From Streptomyces sp. NBC_01275 (GTDB taxonomy: Bacteria; Actinomycetota; Actinomycetes; Streptomycetales; Streptomycetaceae): a DNA stretch of 64,000 nt. The translations under genes were made by a program, and so were the position numbers. The notes below the pieces were generated by a model. It did no database searches and was not told where the DNA came from. It saw nothing but the letters and a program-made list of their open reading frames with translations. Positions 50,468 through 59,363 of this stretch are shown here, piece after piece (within the stretch, counting starts at the first letter, position 1; every line of letters starts with the position of its first letter). The stretch is from assembly GCF_026340655.1 (NCBI RefSeq), contig NZ_JAPEOZ010000001.1, positions 10,044,001 through 10,108,000 of the forward strand. The letters run 5' to 3'.

Positions 50468-51043
50468 CTACTGCTGCTCCCACTGTTCCTTGGTGATCTC
50501 GTACCGCACGCCCCCGAGCTCGGAGCCCTCGATCATCTGCATGTCGGGGGGAGTGGGGATGGTCTCCGCGAGCGTCATTTCGAGCTTCTTCATGATGTTG
50601 CGCGAACCGTGGTTCACGACCATCGTCTCAGCCCAGACCATGCGTATACCGAGCCCTGTGAACGCCTTGCCCAGCAAAGCCCGCGAGCCTTCGGTGGCAT
50701 AGCCCTTGCCCCAAGCCGCCTGCCGCAGCCGGTAGCCGAGTTCGACCTCGTCCAGCGGGCCCTCGGGCTCGGGACGCAGGCAGAACCAGCCGATGAACGC
50801 GCCGCCGTCCTTCTCGTGCGCGGCGAACAGTCCAAGATTGCCGCGCCACTTCTCGTAGCCGGCGATGATGTTCGGCAGGTGGCGCTCGCGGACAATCTCC
50901 GGGGCGGTCGGATCGCCCCCGGTCAGATAGCGCATCACCGCGGCGTCGCTGTCCAACTCGATCAGCAGGTCCGCGTCGTCGGCAGTGAAGCGGCGCAGGG
51001 TCAGGCGCTCGGTTTCCAGGTAGGTGTCCACAGAGTTGATCAT
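50468..51043 (-). CDS. GNAT-family N-acetyltransferase (RimJ/RimL type)
   Basis: A 191-residue acetyltransferase_3-type GNAT. It begins YLETERLTLRRFTADDADLL, has ELGYRLRQAAWGKGYATEGS (acetyl-CoA pyrophosphate loop: Q-x-x-x-G-K-G-x-A), ALLGKAFTGLGIRMVWAETM and VVNHGSRNIMKKLEM. It probably acetylates a ribosomal-protein N-terminus or a small amine. ATG 51043; no operon partner. Confidence 0.92.
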   Translation of the reverse strand: MINSVDTYLETERLTLRRFTADDADLLIELDSDAAVMRYLTGGDPTAPEIVRERHLPNIIAGYEKWRGNLGLFAAHEKDGGAFIGWFCLRPEPEGPLDEVELGYRLRQAAWGKGYATEGSRALLGKAFTGLGIRMVWAETMVVNHGSRNIMKKLEMTLAETIPTPPDMQMIEGSELGGVRYEITKEQWEQQ

Positions 51044-51229
51044 GCCGAAAGCAGGGCGGGCAGTTCAACAGCTTTACGCGGATGCTGGCGAACCTCGAGA
51101 TGCTGCCGTGGAATCCGCGCGGAGGTCGACACCGCGGTGGGGCCGCTTGCGGACCTCAGCCGTGGTGGGCGCTTGACCGTTTTCCCAGCCCTCGGTGCCC
51201 GGCCTTCGCCCCGCTCCTCGCCGAACCCG

Positions 51230-51382
51230 CGCAGGACCATTGCTCGACGCCGCACACGAGCAGCACGACGGCCCGATCGGCTCACCGCGTTGGTGAAGAA
51301 CCGCCTCAAACGGATGCAGTACCTACCCGGCCTCATCGACGGCCTCATCGCCAAGACCGGCCTCGACTTCCAACCGCCGTGA
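51230..51382 (+). mobile_element. Possible transposase C-terminal fragment
   Basis: RRTRAARRPDRLTALVKNRL followed by KRMQYLPGLIDGLIAKTGLD resembles the basic tail of a DDE transposase. The family is not determined and upstream frames are non-homologous. Confidence 0.35.
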
Positions 51383-51537
51383 CCTCAGCCGTTGGAGATC
51401 TCCAGCCGAGGTTCTCGCGGAGATCCGCATGAGCCCGTCTGCTTCCGGCGTCGGGGATGGTGCCCGCATAGATGAACGGCCACCGGCTGATCTTGGAAGT
51501 GTCCAAGCCTCGAAGAAGATCAGCACGATGACCGCAC

Positions 51538-52212
51538 CGGACCGTCGAACTCGCCATTCCCAAGCTGAGGCAGGGCAGTTACTTCCCGCACTGGCTCCTC
51601 GAACGGCGCCGCCGGGCCGAACAGGCTCTGATCTCAGTGGTGGCCAACCGTCCACCTGCTCGGTGTCTCCACGCGCCGGGTCGAGAAGCTCGCCGAGTCC
51701 CTCGGCGTCACGCAGCTGTCGAAATCCCAGGTCAGTGCGATGGCCAAGCATCTGGACGAGCAGGTTGCCGCGTTCCGCAGCCGGCCCCTTGACGCCGGCC
51801 CCTTGACGCCGGGCCCTACGCCTTCGTCTGGGTCGATGCGCTGACCCAGAAGGTCCGCGAGGGCGGCCGCATCATCAACGTCCCACGCGCTGATCGCGGT
51901 CGGCGTCAACGACGACGGGCGCCGCGAGATCCTCGGCATCGACGTCGCCACCGCCGAGGACGCCGCCGGCCGGCTCGCCTTCCTGCGCTCCCTGACCGCC
52001 CGCGGCCTGTCCGGCGTCCAGCTCGTCGTCTCCGACGCCCACGCCGGCCTGGTCAGCGCGATCGGTGCTGTGCTGCCCGGCGCTTCGTGGCAGCGGTGCC
52101 GCACCCTCCCCCACGCCCTGAACGGGCGTGGGCGGTGCCCCCATGGCCCGCGCGTTGCCGAGCCGGGTGCCCAAGTCCGCCCAGCCGTGGGTGGCCACGC
52201 TGCTGCGGACGC
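51538..52212 (+). mobile_element. IS256-family transposase remnant (N-terminal and middle)
   Basis: The plus strand reads RTVELAIPKLRQGSYFPHWL and LERRRRAEQALISVV, then in other frames VSTRRVEKLAESLGVTQLSK, YAFVWVDALTQKVREGGRII, HALIAVGVNDDGRREILGID and LSGVQLVVSDAHAGLVSAIG (the second catalytic Asp region), ending VPKSAQPWVATLLRT. At least four frameshifts. The junction with the rhamnosidase fragment lies near 52212. Confidence 0.8.
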
Positions 52213-52218
52213 CTGGTC

Positions 52219-52650
52219 GGCCCGCCATCTCGCCTGGTCGGCAGGAGAGTTGGGCGACACGGAAGCGGCGCAGCGGTACGGCGCGCTGGCCGACGAGGTC
52301 GCCCAGGCATTCCGCGGCCGCTACGTCCTGCCGTCGGCAGCATGACCAGCGACAGCCCCACCGCGTACTCCGTCGCCCTGGCCTTCGGTCTGCTCGACGA
52401 TCCCGCGCAGCGCCAGTACGCCGGTGACCGGCTCGCCGCCCTGGTCCTGGAGGACGACGCCCGCATCGCGACCGGCTTCGTGGGTACGCCGCTGATCTGC
52501 GACGCGCTCACCGAAACCGGCCACCTCGACGTCGCCTACCGGCTGCTCACGCAGACCGAGTGCCCGTCGTGGCTCTACCCGGTCACCCAGGGGGCGACGA
52601 CCATCTGGGAGCGCTGGGACAGCCTGCGCCCCGACGGCACCCGTTCCCAC
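52219..52650 (+). pseudogene. Alpha-L-rhamnosidase (GH78) C-terminal catalytic remnant
   Basis: HLAWSAGELGDTEAAQRYGA, ALADEVAQAFRGRYVLP, then after a frameshift near 52340 DSPTAYSVALAFGLLDD and TGFVGTPLICDALTETGHLD, RLLTQTECPSWLYPVTQGAT and TIWERWDSLRPDGT. This is the (alpha/alpha)6 catalytic region of GH78 enzymes. The 5' half is replaced by the IS256 fragment and the 3' end runs into a different secreted-protein fragment. Confidence 0.75.
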
Positions 52651-52655
52651 GCCGA

Positions 52656-52876
52656 CTGCCGCCCTCGACGACGCGGCCCGCAAACGGCACTTCACCTGGG
52701 ACGGCACCTGGTACGCGTCCTTCGACGACTACTCGGTCGACACGATCAAGGACGTCAGCGGCGGCGGCGTCGCGTACTGGAACATCTCGGTCAACGGCAC
52801 CTCCACGCCGGTCGGCGGCTGCCAGTTCAAGCTGAACGCCGGGGACAAGGTGGCGTTCACCTGGACGGCGTTCTGA
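52656..52876 (+). pseudogene. DUF4430-like domain fragment
   Basis: [40 protein letters not shown] and [23 protein letters not shown] form the beta-rich DUF4430-like module found in secreted prenyltransferase-repeat proteins of Streptomyces cobalamin/ECF-linked loci. No start; fused to the rhamnosidase debris. Confidence 0.6.
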
Positions 52877-52887
52877 CCGGTCCATCG

Positions 52888-53240
52888 GGCCGGCGGGGAA
52901 GTGGACGTGCCTCGGCCGCCGTCACCGGCTCCCCGGTCCGAACACCCTGCAGGACATGGGTCAGCACCTCCGCCCCGCGCACCACCCGCGGACCGGGGCG
53001 GTTGAAGTAGGACGGCCCGTCCAGGTTCCAGGCTCAGGACACGGGTGTCGGCGTCGAGGAGGCGTACGGTCCGGCTGACCTTGTCGTAGGAGACGGCGCA
53101 CACGTCGCAGAGGTCCTGGGTGAGGACGACGTCGGGGCGGGCCGCGAGTGCCTTGGTGTCCAGGGTGTAGAGCGATGACCCGGAGTGTGCCGATCCGCCG
53201 ACGGCGTCAGAGATCTCCTGGCTGGTCAGCCTGGCCTGGC
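52888..53240 (-). pseudogene. Cobalamin-type ABC substrate-binding protein (BtuF-like) remnant
   Basis: The minus strand reads [60 protein letters not shown] and DTRVLSLEP, a clear BtuF-like lobe; the C-terminal piece [20 protein letters not shown] is in a shifted frame. Only about 110 of roughly 300 residues remain. Confidence 0.65.
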
Positions 53241-53270
53241 CGCGACCCTACGACCCCGTCGCCGCCGTCA

Positions 53271-53612
53271 GGCGCCCCAGCGCACCGCGATCGTGTCGCC
53301 GACCCCCACGGTCGTCTCCCGCGCGGCGGTGGCGAAGGCCGAGCCGTCGATGCTGACCTTCCAGGTGCTCGAGCCGCTGTCCGCCGTGCCGTTGAGGGAG
53401 GTGACGGCGCCCGTGCCGGACGACGGGGTCACGGCGGTCACAGGAAGTCGACCGGTGTCTTGCCCTGGGAGGTGAGGAAGTCGCCGGTCTGCGGGTTGAC
53501 ACCGCAGGCGTTGAGGCCGGAGACGGCCCAGCCGTTGGAGTCGGTGTTGACGCCGAACAGGGCGTTGAAGGCCCCACTGCTCGCGACCAGCTTGCTCTTG
53601 AGGAACGCCTTG
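53271..53612 (-). pseudogene. Prenyltransferase-repeat/DUF4430 protein, inverted fragment
   Basis: The minus strand has KAFLKSKLVASSGAFNALFG, VNTDSNGWAVSGLNACGVNP and QTGDFLTSQGKTPVDFL in one frame and GTADSGSSTWKVSIDGSAFA, ARETTVGVGDTIAVRWGA-stop in another. The first belongs to the same protein family as the plus-strand remnant beginning at 53613, so the gene has been broken by an inversion. Confidence 0.6.
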
Positions 53613-54450
53613 CCCCAAGCTGCGCGGCATCGTCGACTTCCTCGACCACGGCGGCAAGGACGGCGAGGGCCGCACGCTCGACGACTGGACCGGCATCGGC
53701 GCCGCCTACGCCGCGGACGGCTCCCTCGGCAAGGCCGCGCTGCTCGCCGAGTCCGTCGGCCGCGACCCGCGTGACTTCGCCGGTCACAACCTCATCGGCG
53801 CGCTCGACAAGGCCGTATGCACGAAGGCGAGCACGGCCCCCGACCGTTCCTGCGCCGCCCAGGGCGCCTACACCTACGCCCCCTCCGTGTTCTCCCAATC
53901 CCTTGCCGTCGTCGCGCAGTTGCGCGCGGGGGAGAAGGCAGAGGAGCCGCTCGCCTATCTGGCGAGCCTCCAGCAGGACAGCGGGGCTGGGCCGAGTCTG
54001 ATCCCCTCCACGAACGACTCCGACGTCGACTCCACCGCCATCGCCGCCATGGCCCTCGACCTGGCCGGCGGCGACCAGGCTGACAAGGCTGTGGACAAGG
54101 CCCTCGCGTGGCTCGCCGGCAAGCAGTTGCCGGATGGTGGTTTCCCGGGCGCGGCGGGCGACTCCGTCAACTCGGCCGCCCTCGCCGTCCAGGGCCTGTC
54201 GCTGGACGCTGCCACGTACGCCGACGAGATCGGCAGGGCGCGGAGGTTCCTGGCCTCGCAGCAGAATTCCGACGGCGGGTTCAACGTGGCCAAGGAGGGA
54301 CAGTGCGGCTCCGACCTGCGGGCGTCCGCCCAGGCGGTCGGCGGTTCGGCCGGCATCTCCTTCGCCGAGCTGGAGCGGAGCCTCGCCGGTACCTCACGGC
54401 AGCCGACGCCGAGCCCGCGTCCGAGCGGCAGCGCGCCAAGCATCGCGGTA
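53613..54450 (+). pseudogene. Secreted prenyltransferase/squalene-oxidase-repeat protein, partial
   Basis: A clean frame reads LRGIVDFLDHGGKDGEGRTL, DDWTGIGAAYAADGSLGKAA, AYTYAPSVFSQSLAVVAQLR, AWLAGKQLPDGGFPGAAGDS and RRFLASQQNSDGGFNVAKEG, with repeated QxxDGGF motifs of the terpene-cyclase/prenyltransferase alpha-alpha barrel. It lacks the N-terminal signal peptide and starts at an inversion junction; the C-terminus degenerates after SRQPTPSPRPSGS. In Streptomyces such genes are usually linked to ECF or cobalamin transport genes, consistent with the BtuF debris nearby. Confidence 0.7.
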
Positions 54451-54962
54451 GGTCCACAGCATCCGCCCGCCACGGCCGGGACCCTTGGTGACGTCGGCCG
54501 ACCGTGGCAGGCGAGCCCATCGCGGGGGTCGCCCAGGTCCTCGCCGGGGGACCACGTATGTGTGGCTGAAGGTCCCTTCAGATCCTTCAGCGGCTCTTCA
54601 GCGCCCCTGCGCAATGGTGTTCCCGTTCTGCACGGGCGTGGCGTGCGCAGCGGAGCAGTCCGCGGCAGCCTCTACCCCTTTGGGGAGAAGCCTGTGACGC
54701 TGGCACGGCGTGCGCATCTGCGTATCCGTCTGAGGCGGCGGGTCGCGTGGCGGCGACGGCACCGGCACGTTCTTGCGTCGTGACGCACGAATTGACGCAC
54801 GGGCTGAGGCTTCATCAGGTACCTGAAGCGACGACGGCCATCGTCCGGTGCGGAGACCGCATGGCGACGGCGTTGTGCCGATCTTGGAGATCGATCAGGC
54901 CGCGGCCGTTGCGGTGCGCCACCTCCGACAACGACTGCCGCGGCCGTCGCCGCGGGCCGGTG
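54451..54962. other. Degenerate region at the boundary of the intact block
   Basis: About 510 bases with no supportable gene. A run with several TTCAG elements (CCCTTCAGATCCTTCAGCGG, near 54568) and an arginine-rich frame are the only notable points. No cobalamin-riboswitch consensus was found. Confidence 0.4.
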
Positions 54963-56345
54963 TCACCAGCCCGTCATCAGCAGGTGGTTGAGGAGCAGCG
55001 CGAGCAGGGCCTGGGCGGTGAGCCAGGCGCGAGGGCGGGTGAGGAAGGCGCAGGCCGGGAGCAGCCACATCGCGAAGGGGAGCCAGATGCGTTCCGTCTC
55101 GGCCTTGCTCATGCCGGACAGGTCGGCGACCAGCAGGGCGAGCAGGGCGGCGGCCACGGGGAACGCGAGGTGAACGGCGCCGCGTTCCGGTGAGCCCTTC
55201 CGCAGCAGGACGGTCCCCGTCCGCCGCAGGCCAGCGGCCGTCGCCAGGCCGGTGATGAGCACGGTGCAGGCGAGGTTGGCCCACACCCAGTAGCCGTAGG
55301 GGCGGGTACCGCCCGCGCCCTGGTAGTAGCGGGTGACCAGCAGGCGGTACGCCTCCCACCAGTCGAATCCGGCGAGCGTGAACGCCGTCGGCACGACGGC
55401 CGCCCCGGCGAGCAGCGCCGCGATCAGCGCGGGGCGCTGCCGGACCCGGTGCCGGCCGAGCAGCAGCACCGCCGCGCCGATGAGTGCGAAGAGCGTGAGG
55501 CCGTAGGAGAGATAGCAGGTCAGGCCGAACAGCACTCCGGACGCCGCGGCTGCCGGGAGGGAACCCCGGGTGACCGCGAGCGCCAGCAGGGCCACCGCCC
55601 AGGCCGCCACCGCCGCGAAATAGGCGTCGGCGGAGGCGCCCATCCACACCGCGGCCGGAGCCAGGACCAGGAAGGGGGCCGCCCGTCGCGCCAGGCGCTC
55701 GTCGGCCAGTGCGCGGATCGCGACCAGTACCGCCACGCAGGCCGTCGCGCCGACGGTGATGCACCACATCCCCGCCCAACCGCCGCCGCGCAGGCCGATC
55801 CGGTCGAGCAGGACGAAGGTGAGGGTGGAGGCCGGTGGGTGGCCTGCGACGTGGGCGGGCCAGTTGTCGGGGGAGTGGAGCAGGATGTGGTGGGTGAAGT
55901 CGCGCAAGGTCGCCGGGATGTCGTGGAAGCGATCGATGACCTGGAGGTATTCGTTGCGGGTGGTGAGGCGGACGGCGATGCCGCGGTGCCAGCCGTCGAT
56001 GAGGGCGAGGGAGAGGATCCAGGCCGTGTACGTGGCCCAGGCCAGTGGGAGCAGGGTCCGCCAGGGGAGACGGGCCGCGAGGGCGGGGCCGTAGGCCACG
56101 GTGACGGCCGCGACGAGTACCGTCGCCGGAGTGCCGGGGCCGATGTGCGGTCCCCAGGACCCCAGCACGGGAGGCCAGCCGACGAACAGGGTGTGGCGGG
56201 TGTCCTGGATGTGGCGTCCGATCAGTACGGCCGCCGTCACCAGCAGGGCGGCGGCCCCGGCGGCGTACAGGTCACGGCGGAGGCCACGGGACGGGCCGCC
56301 GGAGCGCGGGGCGCGCGGCTCGGCGGAGCTCAGGGTGCGGGTCAC
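54963..56345 (-). CDS. Polytopic membrane protein, GT-C glycosyltransferase-like
   Basis: A 460-residue integral membrane protein with about 11-12 hydrophobic segments. The long first extracytoplasmic loop holds YLQVIDRFHDIPATLRDFTH and NWPAHVAGHPPASTLTFVLL, resembling the acidic/HPP-containing loop of GT-C polyprenyl-sugar-dependent mannosyltransferases. Its C-terminal ADLSGMSKAETERIWLPFAM is typical of the actinobacterial family. GTG 56345 (VTRTLSSAEPR) has no clear ribosome-binding site and may be leaderless. Divergent from the molybdenum oxidoreductase. Confidence 0.75.
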   Translation of the reverse strand: MTRTLSSAEPRAPRSGGPSRGLRRDLYAAGAAALLVTAAVLIGRHIQDTRHTLFVGWPPVLGSWGPHIGPGTPATVLVAAVTVAYGPALAARLPWRTLLPLAWATYTAWILSLALIDGWHRGIAVRLTTRNEYLQVIDRFHDIPATLRDFTHHILLHSPDNWPAHVAGHPPASTLTFVLLDRIGLRGGGWAGMWCITVGATACVAVLVAIRALADERLARRAAPFLVLAPAAVWMGASADAYFAAVAAWAVALLALAVTRGSLPAAAASGVLFGLTCYLSYGLTLFALIGAAVLLLGRHRVRQRPALIAALLAGAAVVPTAFTLAGFDWWEAYRLLVTRYYQGAGGTRPYGYWVWANLACTVLITGLATAAGLRRTGTVLLRKGSPERGAVHLAFPVAAALLALLVADLSGMSKAETERIWLPFAMWLLPACAFLTRPRAWLTAQALLALLLNHLLMTGW

Positions 56346-56459
56346 GTCCGGAACGCTAGGCCGACAGGGCGTTCGCACACCGCCGTCCGGGCCGGACGTC
56401 AGCGTTTCGTCATGAGTCGCACGCCCTCCACCAGGGGCGCCGCGGCCTACGGTCGGACC

Positions 56460-57689
56460 ATGCGAGACGATCCACGGCTCCCCGCCTCCCCCGGTTTCTG
56501 GCGCAGCCCCCTGCGCGGTCCCTGGTTCACCTCGGTCCTCGGCGTCGTCCTGCTCGTCGGCATCACGGTGCTGTTCGTGACGGGTCTGGTCTCGTACGCC
56601 GCCTACAACCCGGACCTGTCGCCGGTGAATGACAAGACGCCGGACAAGGGGCTTCTCGGCTTCTACCTCTTCGCCTGGCCCACCAGCCCCCACTGGCTGT
56701 ACCGGCTCAACCAGGGCGTCCACGTCACCCTCGGCATCACGCTGATCCCCGTCCTGCTGGCCAAGCTGTGGTCGGTGGTGCCGAGGCTGTTCGCGTTGCC
56801 GCCGGCCCGCTCGCTCGCCCACGCCCTGGAGCGGATCTCCCTGTTGCTGCTGGTCGGGGGCGGGCTGTTCGAGTTCGTGACCGGTGTGTTCAACGTCCAG
56901 CTGAACTACGTCTTCCCGGGCTCTTTCTACCCGCTGCACTTCTACGGGGCCTGGGTGTTCTTCGCGGCCTTCGTGGCCCACGCACTGTTGAAGACACCCA
57001 CGGCCTTGCGCAATCTGCGGCACGCGCGGGAGGAACGGGACGGCCTGGTGTCCCCGCGTCCCGCTGAGCCGACCGTCTCCCGGCGCGGCGCCCTGTGGTT
57101 CGTCGGGGGCGGGTCGCTGCTGCTGTTCGCCACGACGGCGGGGCAGAACTCCGACGCCCTGCGGCGCACCGCCCTCCTCGCCCCGCACGGCTGGGCCGAG
57201 CCCGGCGGCGGCCCGAACGGATTCCAGATCAACAAGACCGCCGCGTACGCGGGCATCGACGTGGCCGAGACGGGTGCGGACGTCTGGCGGCTCCTCGTCA
57301 CGGGACGCTCGGGCACGGTCCGCCTCAGCCGGGCGCAACTCGCCGAACTCTCTCTGCACAGCTCGGCGTTGCCCATCGCCTGTGTCGAGGGCTGGTCGAC
57401 GTCCGACCAGTGGTGGCGCGGGGTACGGCTGCGCGACCTCGCCGCCCTCGTCGGCCACGACGGCGACCCGCCGGACGTGCTTGTCGAGTCCCTCCAGCGG
57501 CACGGGGCCTTCCGCCGGGCCGCCCTGCGCGCCAACCAGGTCGCCGACCCGCGCTCACTGCTCGCCCTGTACGTCAACGGCGAGGAACTGTCCCCCGACC
57601 ACGGCTATCCCGCCCGTGTGATCGTGCCCGCCGCGCCCGGTGTGCTGAACACGAAGTGGGTGGCCCGGCTGACCTTCGGAGACCTGTGA
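56460..57689 (+). CDS. Membrane molybdenum oxidoreductase (SUOX fold) with internal twin-arginine segment
   Basis: A 409-residue protein. Four N-terminal membrane helices (WFTSVLGVVLLVGITVLFVT; LNQGVHVTLGITLIPVLLAK; ISLLLLVGGGLFEFVTGVFN; LHFYGAWVFFAAFVAHALLK), with histidines placed like a cytochrome-b561-type heme site, precede a fifth helix headed by twin arginines (SRRGALWFVGGGSLLLFATT). The extracytoplasmic domain is an oxidoreductase molybdopterin-binding fold with the Mo-ligand cysteine in LPIACVEGWSTSDQWWRGVR. Relatives such as S. coelicolor SCO3746 are reported as dual Sec/Tat-targeted. ATG 56460. Substrate unknown. Confidence 0.9.
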   Translation: MRDDPRLPASPGFWRSPLRGPWFTSVLGVVLLVGITVLFVTGLVSYAAYNPDLSPVNDKTPDKGLLGFYLFAWPTSPHWLYRLNQGVHVTLGITLIPVLLAKLWSVVPRLFALPPARSLAHALERISLLLLVGGGLFEFVTGVFNVQLNYVFPGSFYPLHFYGAWVFFAAFVAHALLKTPTALRNLRHAREERDGLVSPRPAEPTVSRRGALWFVGGGSLLLFATTAGQNSDALRRTALLAPHGWAEPGGGPNGFQINKTAAYAGIDVAETGADVWRLLVTGRSGTVRLSRAQLAELSLHSSALPIACVEGWSTSDQWWRGVRLRDLAALVGHDGDPPDVLVESLQRHGAFRRAALRANQVADPRSLLALYVNGEELSPDHGYPARVIVPAAPGVLNTKWVARLTFGDL

Positions 57690-58150
57690 TGCGCCCGCCC
57701 CGGATCCCCCTCGGCAGCCCTTTCCAACTCCTGCTGCTCGCCGCGTCGTTCGCCCTCGCTGCCTACGCGGGGGTGCGCCTGTTCGCAGACGACTGGTTCG
57801 GTGTGGCGCTGTGGATCGTGGGGGCGGCGCTGCTGCATGACCTCGTGCTGCTGCCCCTGTACGCGGGGGCGGACCGGGCGGTCGCGGGCGGCCTCGGCGC
57901 GGCCGGCCGCCGGGAGTGGGCGATGTACGTCCGGGTCCCGGCGGCCCTGTCGGGGTTGCTCCTGCTCGTGTGGTTCCCGCTGGTCGGCGGGATGGTGGAC
58001 CGGCGCTACCGGCTCGCCACGGGGCTGTCGCCGGACGGCTTCCTCGCCCGTTGGCTGCTGATCACCGCCGTCCTGTTCGGCGGTTCGGCACTGTTGTCGG
58101 CGCTGCGGCTGCGCAGGGCGGCGAAGCACCGGCCGCCGGCCGCCCAGTGA
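57689..58150 (+). CDS. Small integral membrane protein coupled to the molybdenum oxidoreductase
   Basis: 153 residues with four hydrophobic helices: FQLLLLAASFALAAYAGVRL, WFGVALWIVGAALLHDLVLL, AALSGLLLLVWFPLVGGMV and LARWLLITAVLFGGSALLSA. Its ATG overlaps the upstream stop codon (TGATG), so it is translationally coupled and probably a partner subunit or assembly factor. No family function is known to me. Its last 145 bases overlap the convergent methyltransferase frame. Confidence 0.78.
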   Translation: MRPPRIPLGSPFQLLLLAASFALAAYAGVRLFADDWFGVALWIVGAALLHDLVLLPLYAGADRAVAGGLGAAGRREWAMYVRVPAALSGLLLLVWFPLVGGMVDRRYRLATGLSPDGFLARWLLITAVLFGGSALLSALRLRRAAKHRPPAAQ

Positions 58151-58746
58151 CCGGCCCGCTGCCAGCCTCGCGCGTAGCGCTGCAGGGCCGGGGTGCCGAG
58201 CCGCGCCCAGGGGAAGGGGGCGCCGACGGTGGCGTGTGCGTCGGTGATGTGGACGTGAACGCGTTCGTCGACGTCCACCGGCGCGGTCTCGGCGATGAGG
58301 AGCCCGCCGGGGGCGAGCAGGGCGGCGACACGCTCCAGAAGGGTGCGCGGATCGCCACCGATGCCGACGTTTCCGTCCATGAGCAGGACGGTGCCCCAGC
58401 GCCCCTCGCCGGGCAGCGGTTCGAAGACGGAGCGCCGTAGCGCCGGGCCGCCGAGCCGCGCGGTGTGGTCGACGGCGGCGTCGCTGACGTCGATGCCGAG
58501 GGAGGTCCGGCCCCGGGCGGCGAGTTCCGCCACCAGCCGGCCCGGTCCGCAGCCGACGTCCAGCACCGTGCCCTCACACCGGTCCAGCACGTCCAGGTCG
58601 ACCGCGTCCGCACGCGCGCACCACCGCTCCACCTCCAGCGGCAGCAGCCATCCGTCGTCCCGGCGCAGGAACAGCGGCCCGCGTCCGGCGCGCAGGGCGG
58701 CGGCGTAGGAGTCGGCGGCCGCCCAGGGGGGCACGGTGGTACTCAT
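58006..58746 (-). CDS. SAM-dependent methyltransferase
   Basis: A 246-residue class I methyltransferase. Motif I is GTVLDVGCGPGRLVAELAAR, the acidic residue follows in LGIDVSDAAVD, and motif post-I is TVLLMDGNVGIGGDP then LLAPGGLLIAETAP. It is the last gene of a three-gene coupled operon (ATGA overlap with the TIGR04282 gene). The C-terminal ~45 residues (NSAEPPNRTAVISSQRARKP) lie antisense to the membrane gene at 57689 and look non-homologous, so the functional end may be earlier or a frameshift may have extended it. Confidence 0.85.
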   Translation of the reverse strand: MSTTVPPWAAADSYAAALRAGRGPLFLRRDDGWLLPLEVERWCARADAVDLDVLDRCEGTVLDVGCGPGRLVAELAARGRTSLGIDVSDAAVDHTARLGGPALRRSVFEPLPGEGRWGTVLLMDGNVGIGGDPRTLLERVAALLAPGGLLIAETAPVDVDERVHVHITDAHATVGAPFPWARLGTPALQRYARGWQRAGHWAAGGRCFAALRSRSADNSAEPPNRTAVISSQRARKPSGDSPVASR

Positions 58747-59363
58747 GGGCGGCCCACCGTCGTCGCGCACCGGGCCAGTCGTGCGGCGAACCGGCTGTGC
58801 GGGACCAGGGCGGCGACCGCGTGGGCGTCGGCGGCGGTGTCGACGTCCCGCAGCCACGGCAGGTCGAGCACCCGCAACCCGGCGGTGACCAGCCGCTCCC
58901 GCTGCACGGCCCCGGTCACCGGCGTCGACATGGGCACGCCCCGCAGCAGGGCCGGATCGGGCTCGGCCAGGCCGAGGGCCCAGAATCCGCCGTCCTCGGC
59001 CGGACCGAAGTACGCGTCGCACTCCGTGAAGTCCACGGTGAGCAGCTCCGGAGTCACCTGCGGGGTGTCCATGCCGATGAGCAGGGCCGGGCCGGTGCAA
59101 CGCGCGAAGGCGTCTGCCAGCCGCTCGTCGAGCCCGCCCGCACACTGCGGTACGACGTCGAAGCCGGGCGGCAGCCAGGGGCCGGGCGCGCCGTCGAGGA
59201 CGAGGATCCGCCGGGACGCGGGTGCGGCGGCCACGGTGCGCAGGGTGTCGGCGAGGGCCGCTTCCGCGAGCTCGGCCGCCTCCTCGGGGGTGAAGGGCGG
59301 GGTGAGCCGCGTCTTGACGCGCCCCGGCCGGGGTTCCTTGGCGATGACGAGCAAGTTGGTCAC
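58743..59363 (-). CDS. TIGR04282-family nucleotidyl/glycosyltransferase (DUF2064)
   Basis: A 206-residue GT-A-like protein. The N-terminal signature LLVIAKEPRPGRVKTRLTPP matches the TIGR04282 (rSAM/selenodomain-associated, arsenosugar-type) transferases. LLIGMDTPQVTPELLTVDF holds the metal/nucleotide-sugar acidic motif, and AYFGPAEDGGFWALGLAEPD and LRVLDLPWLRDVDTAADAHA follow. GTGA overlap with the GT2 gene upstream and ATGA overlap with the methyltransferase downstream indicate one polycistronic unit. In this genome window there is no ArsM/ArsS partner, so an arsenosugar role is not supported. Confidence 0.88.
   Translation of the reverse strand: MTNLLVIAKEPRPGRVKTRLTPPFTPEEAAELAEAALADTLRTVAAAPASRRILVLDGAPGPWLPPGFDVVPQCAGGLDERLADAFARCTGPALLIGMDTPQVTPELLTVDFTECDAYFGPAEDGGFWALGLAEPDPALLRGVPMSTPVTGAVQRERLVTAGLRVLDLPWLRDVDTAADAHAVAALVPHSRFAARLARCATTVGRP

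Noticed and set aside
53271..54962. Cobalamin riboswitch expected near BtuF-like and prenyltransferase-repeat debris
   Set aside because: I looked for the B12-box and accessory stems and found no convincing match.
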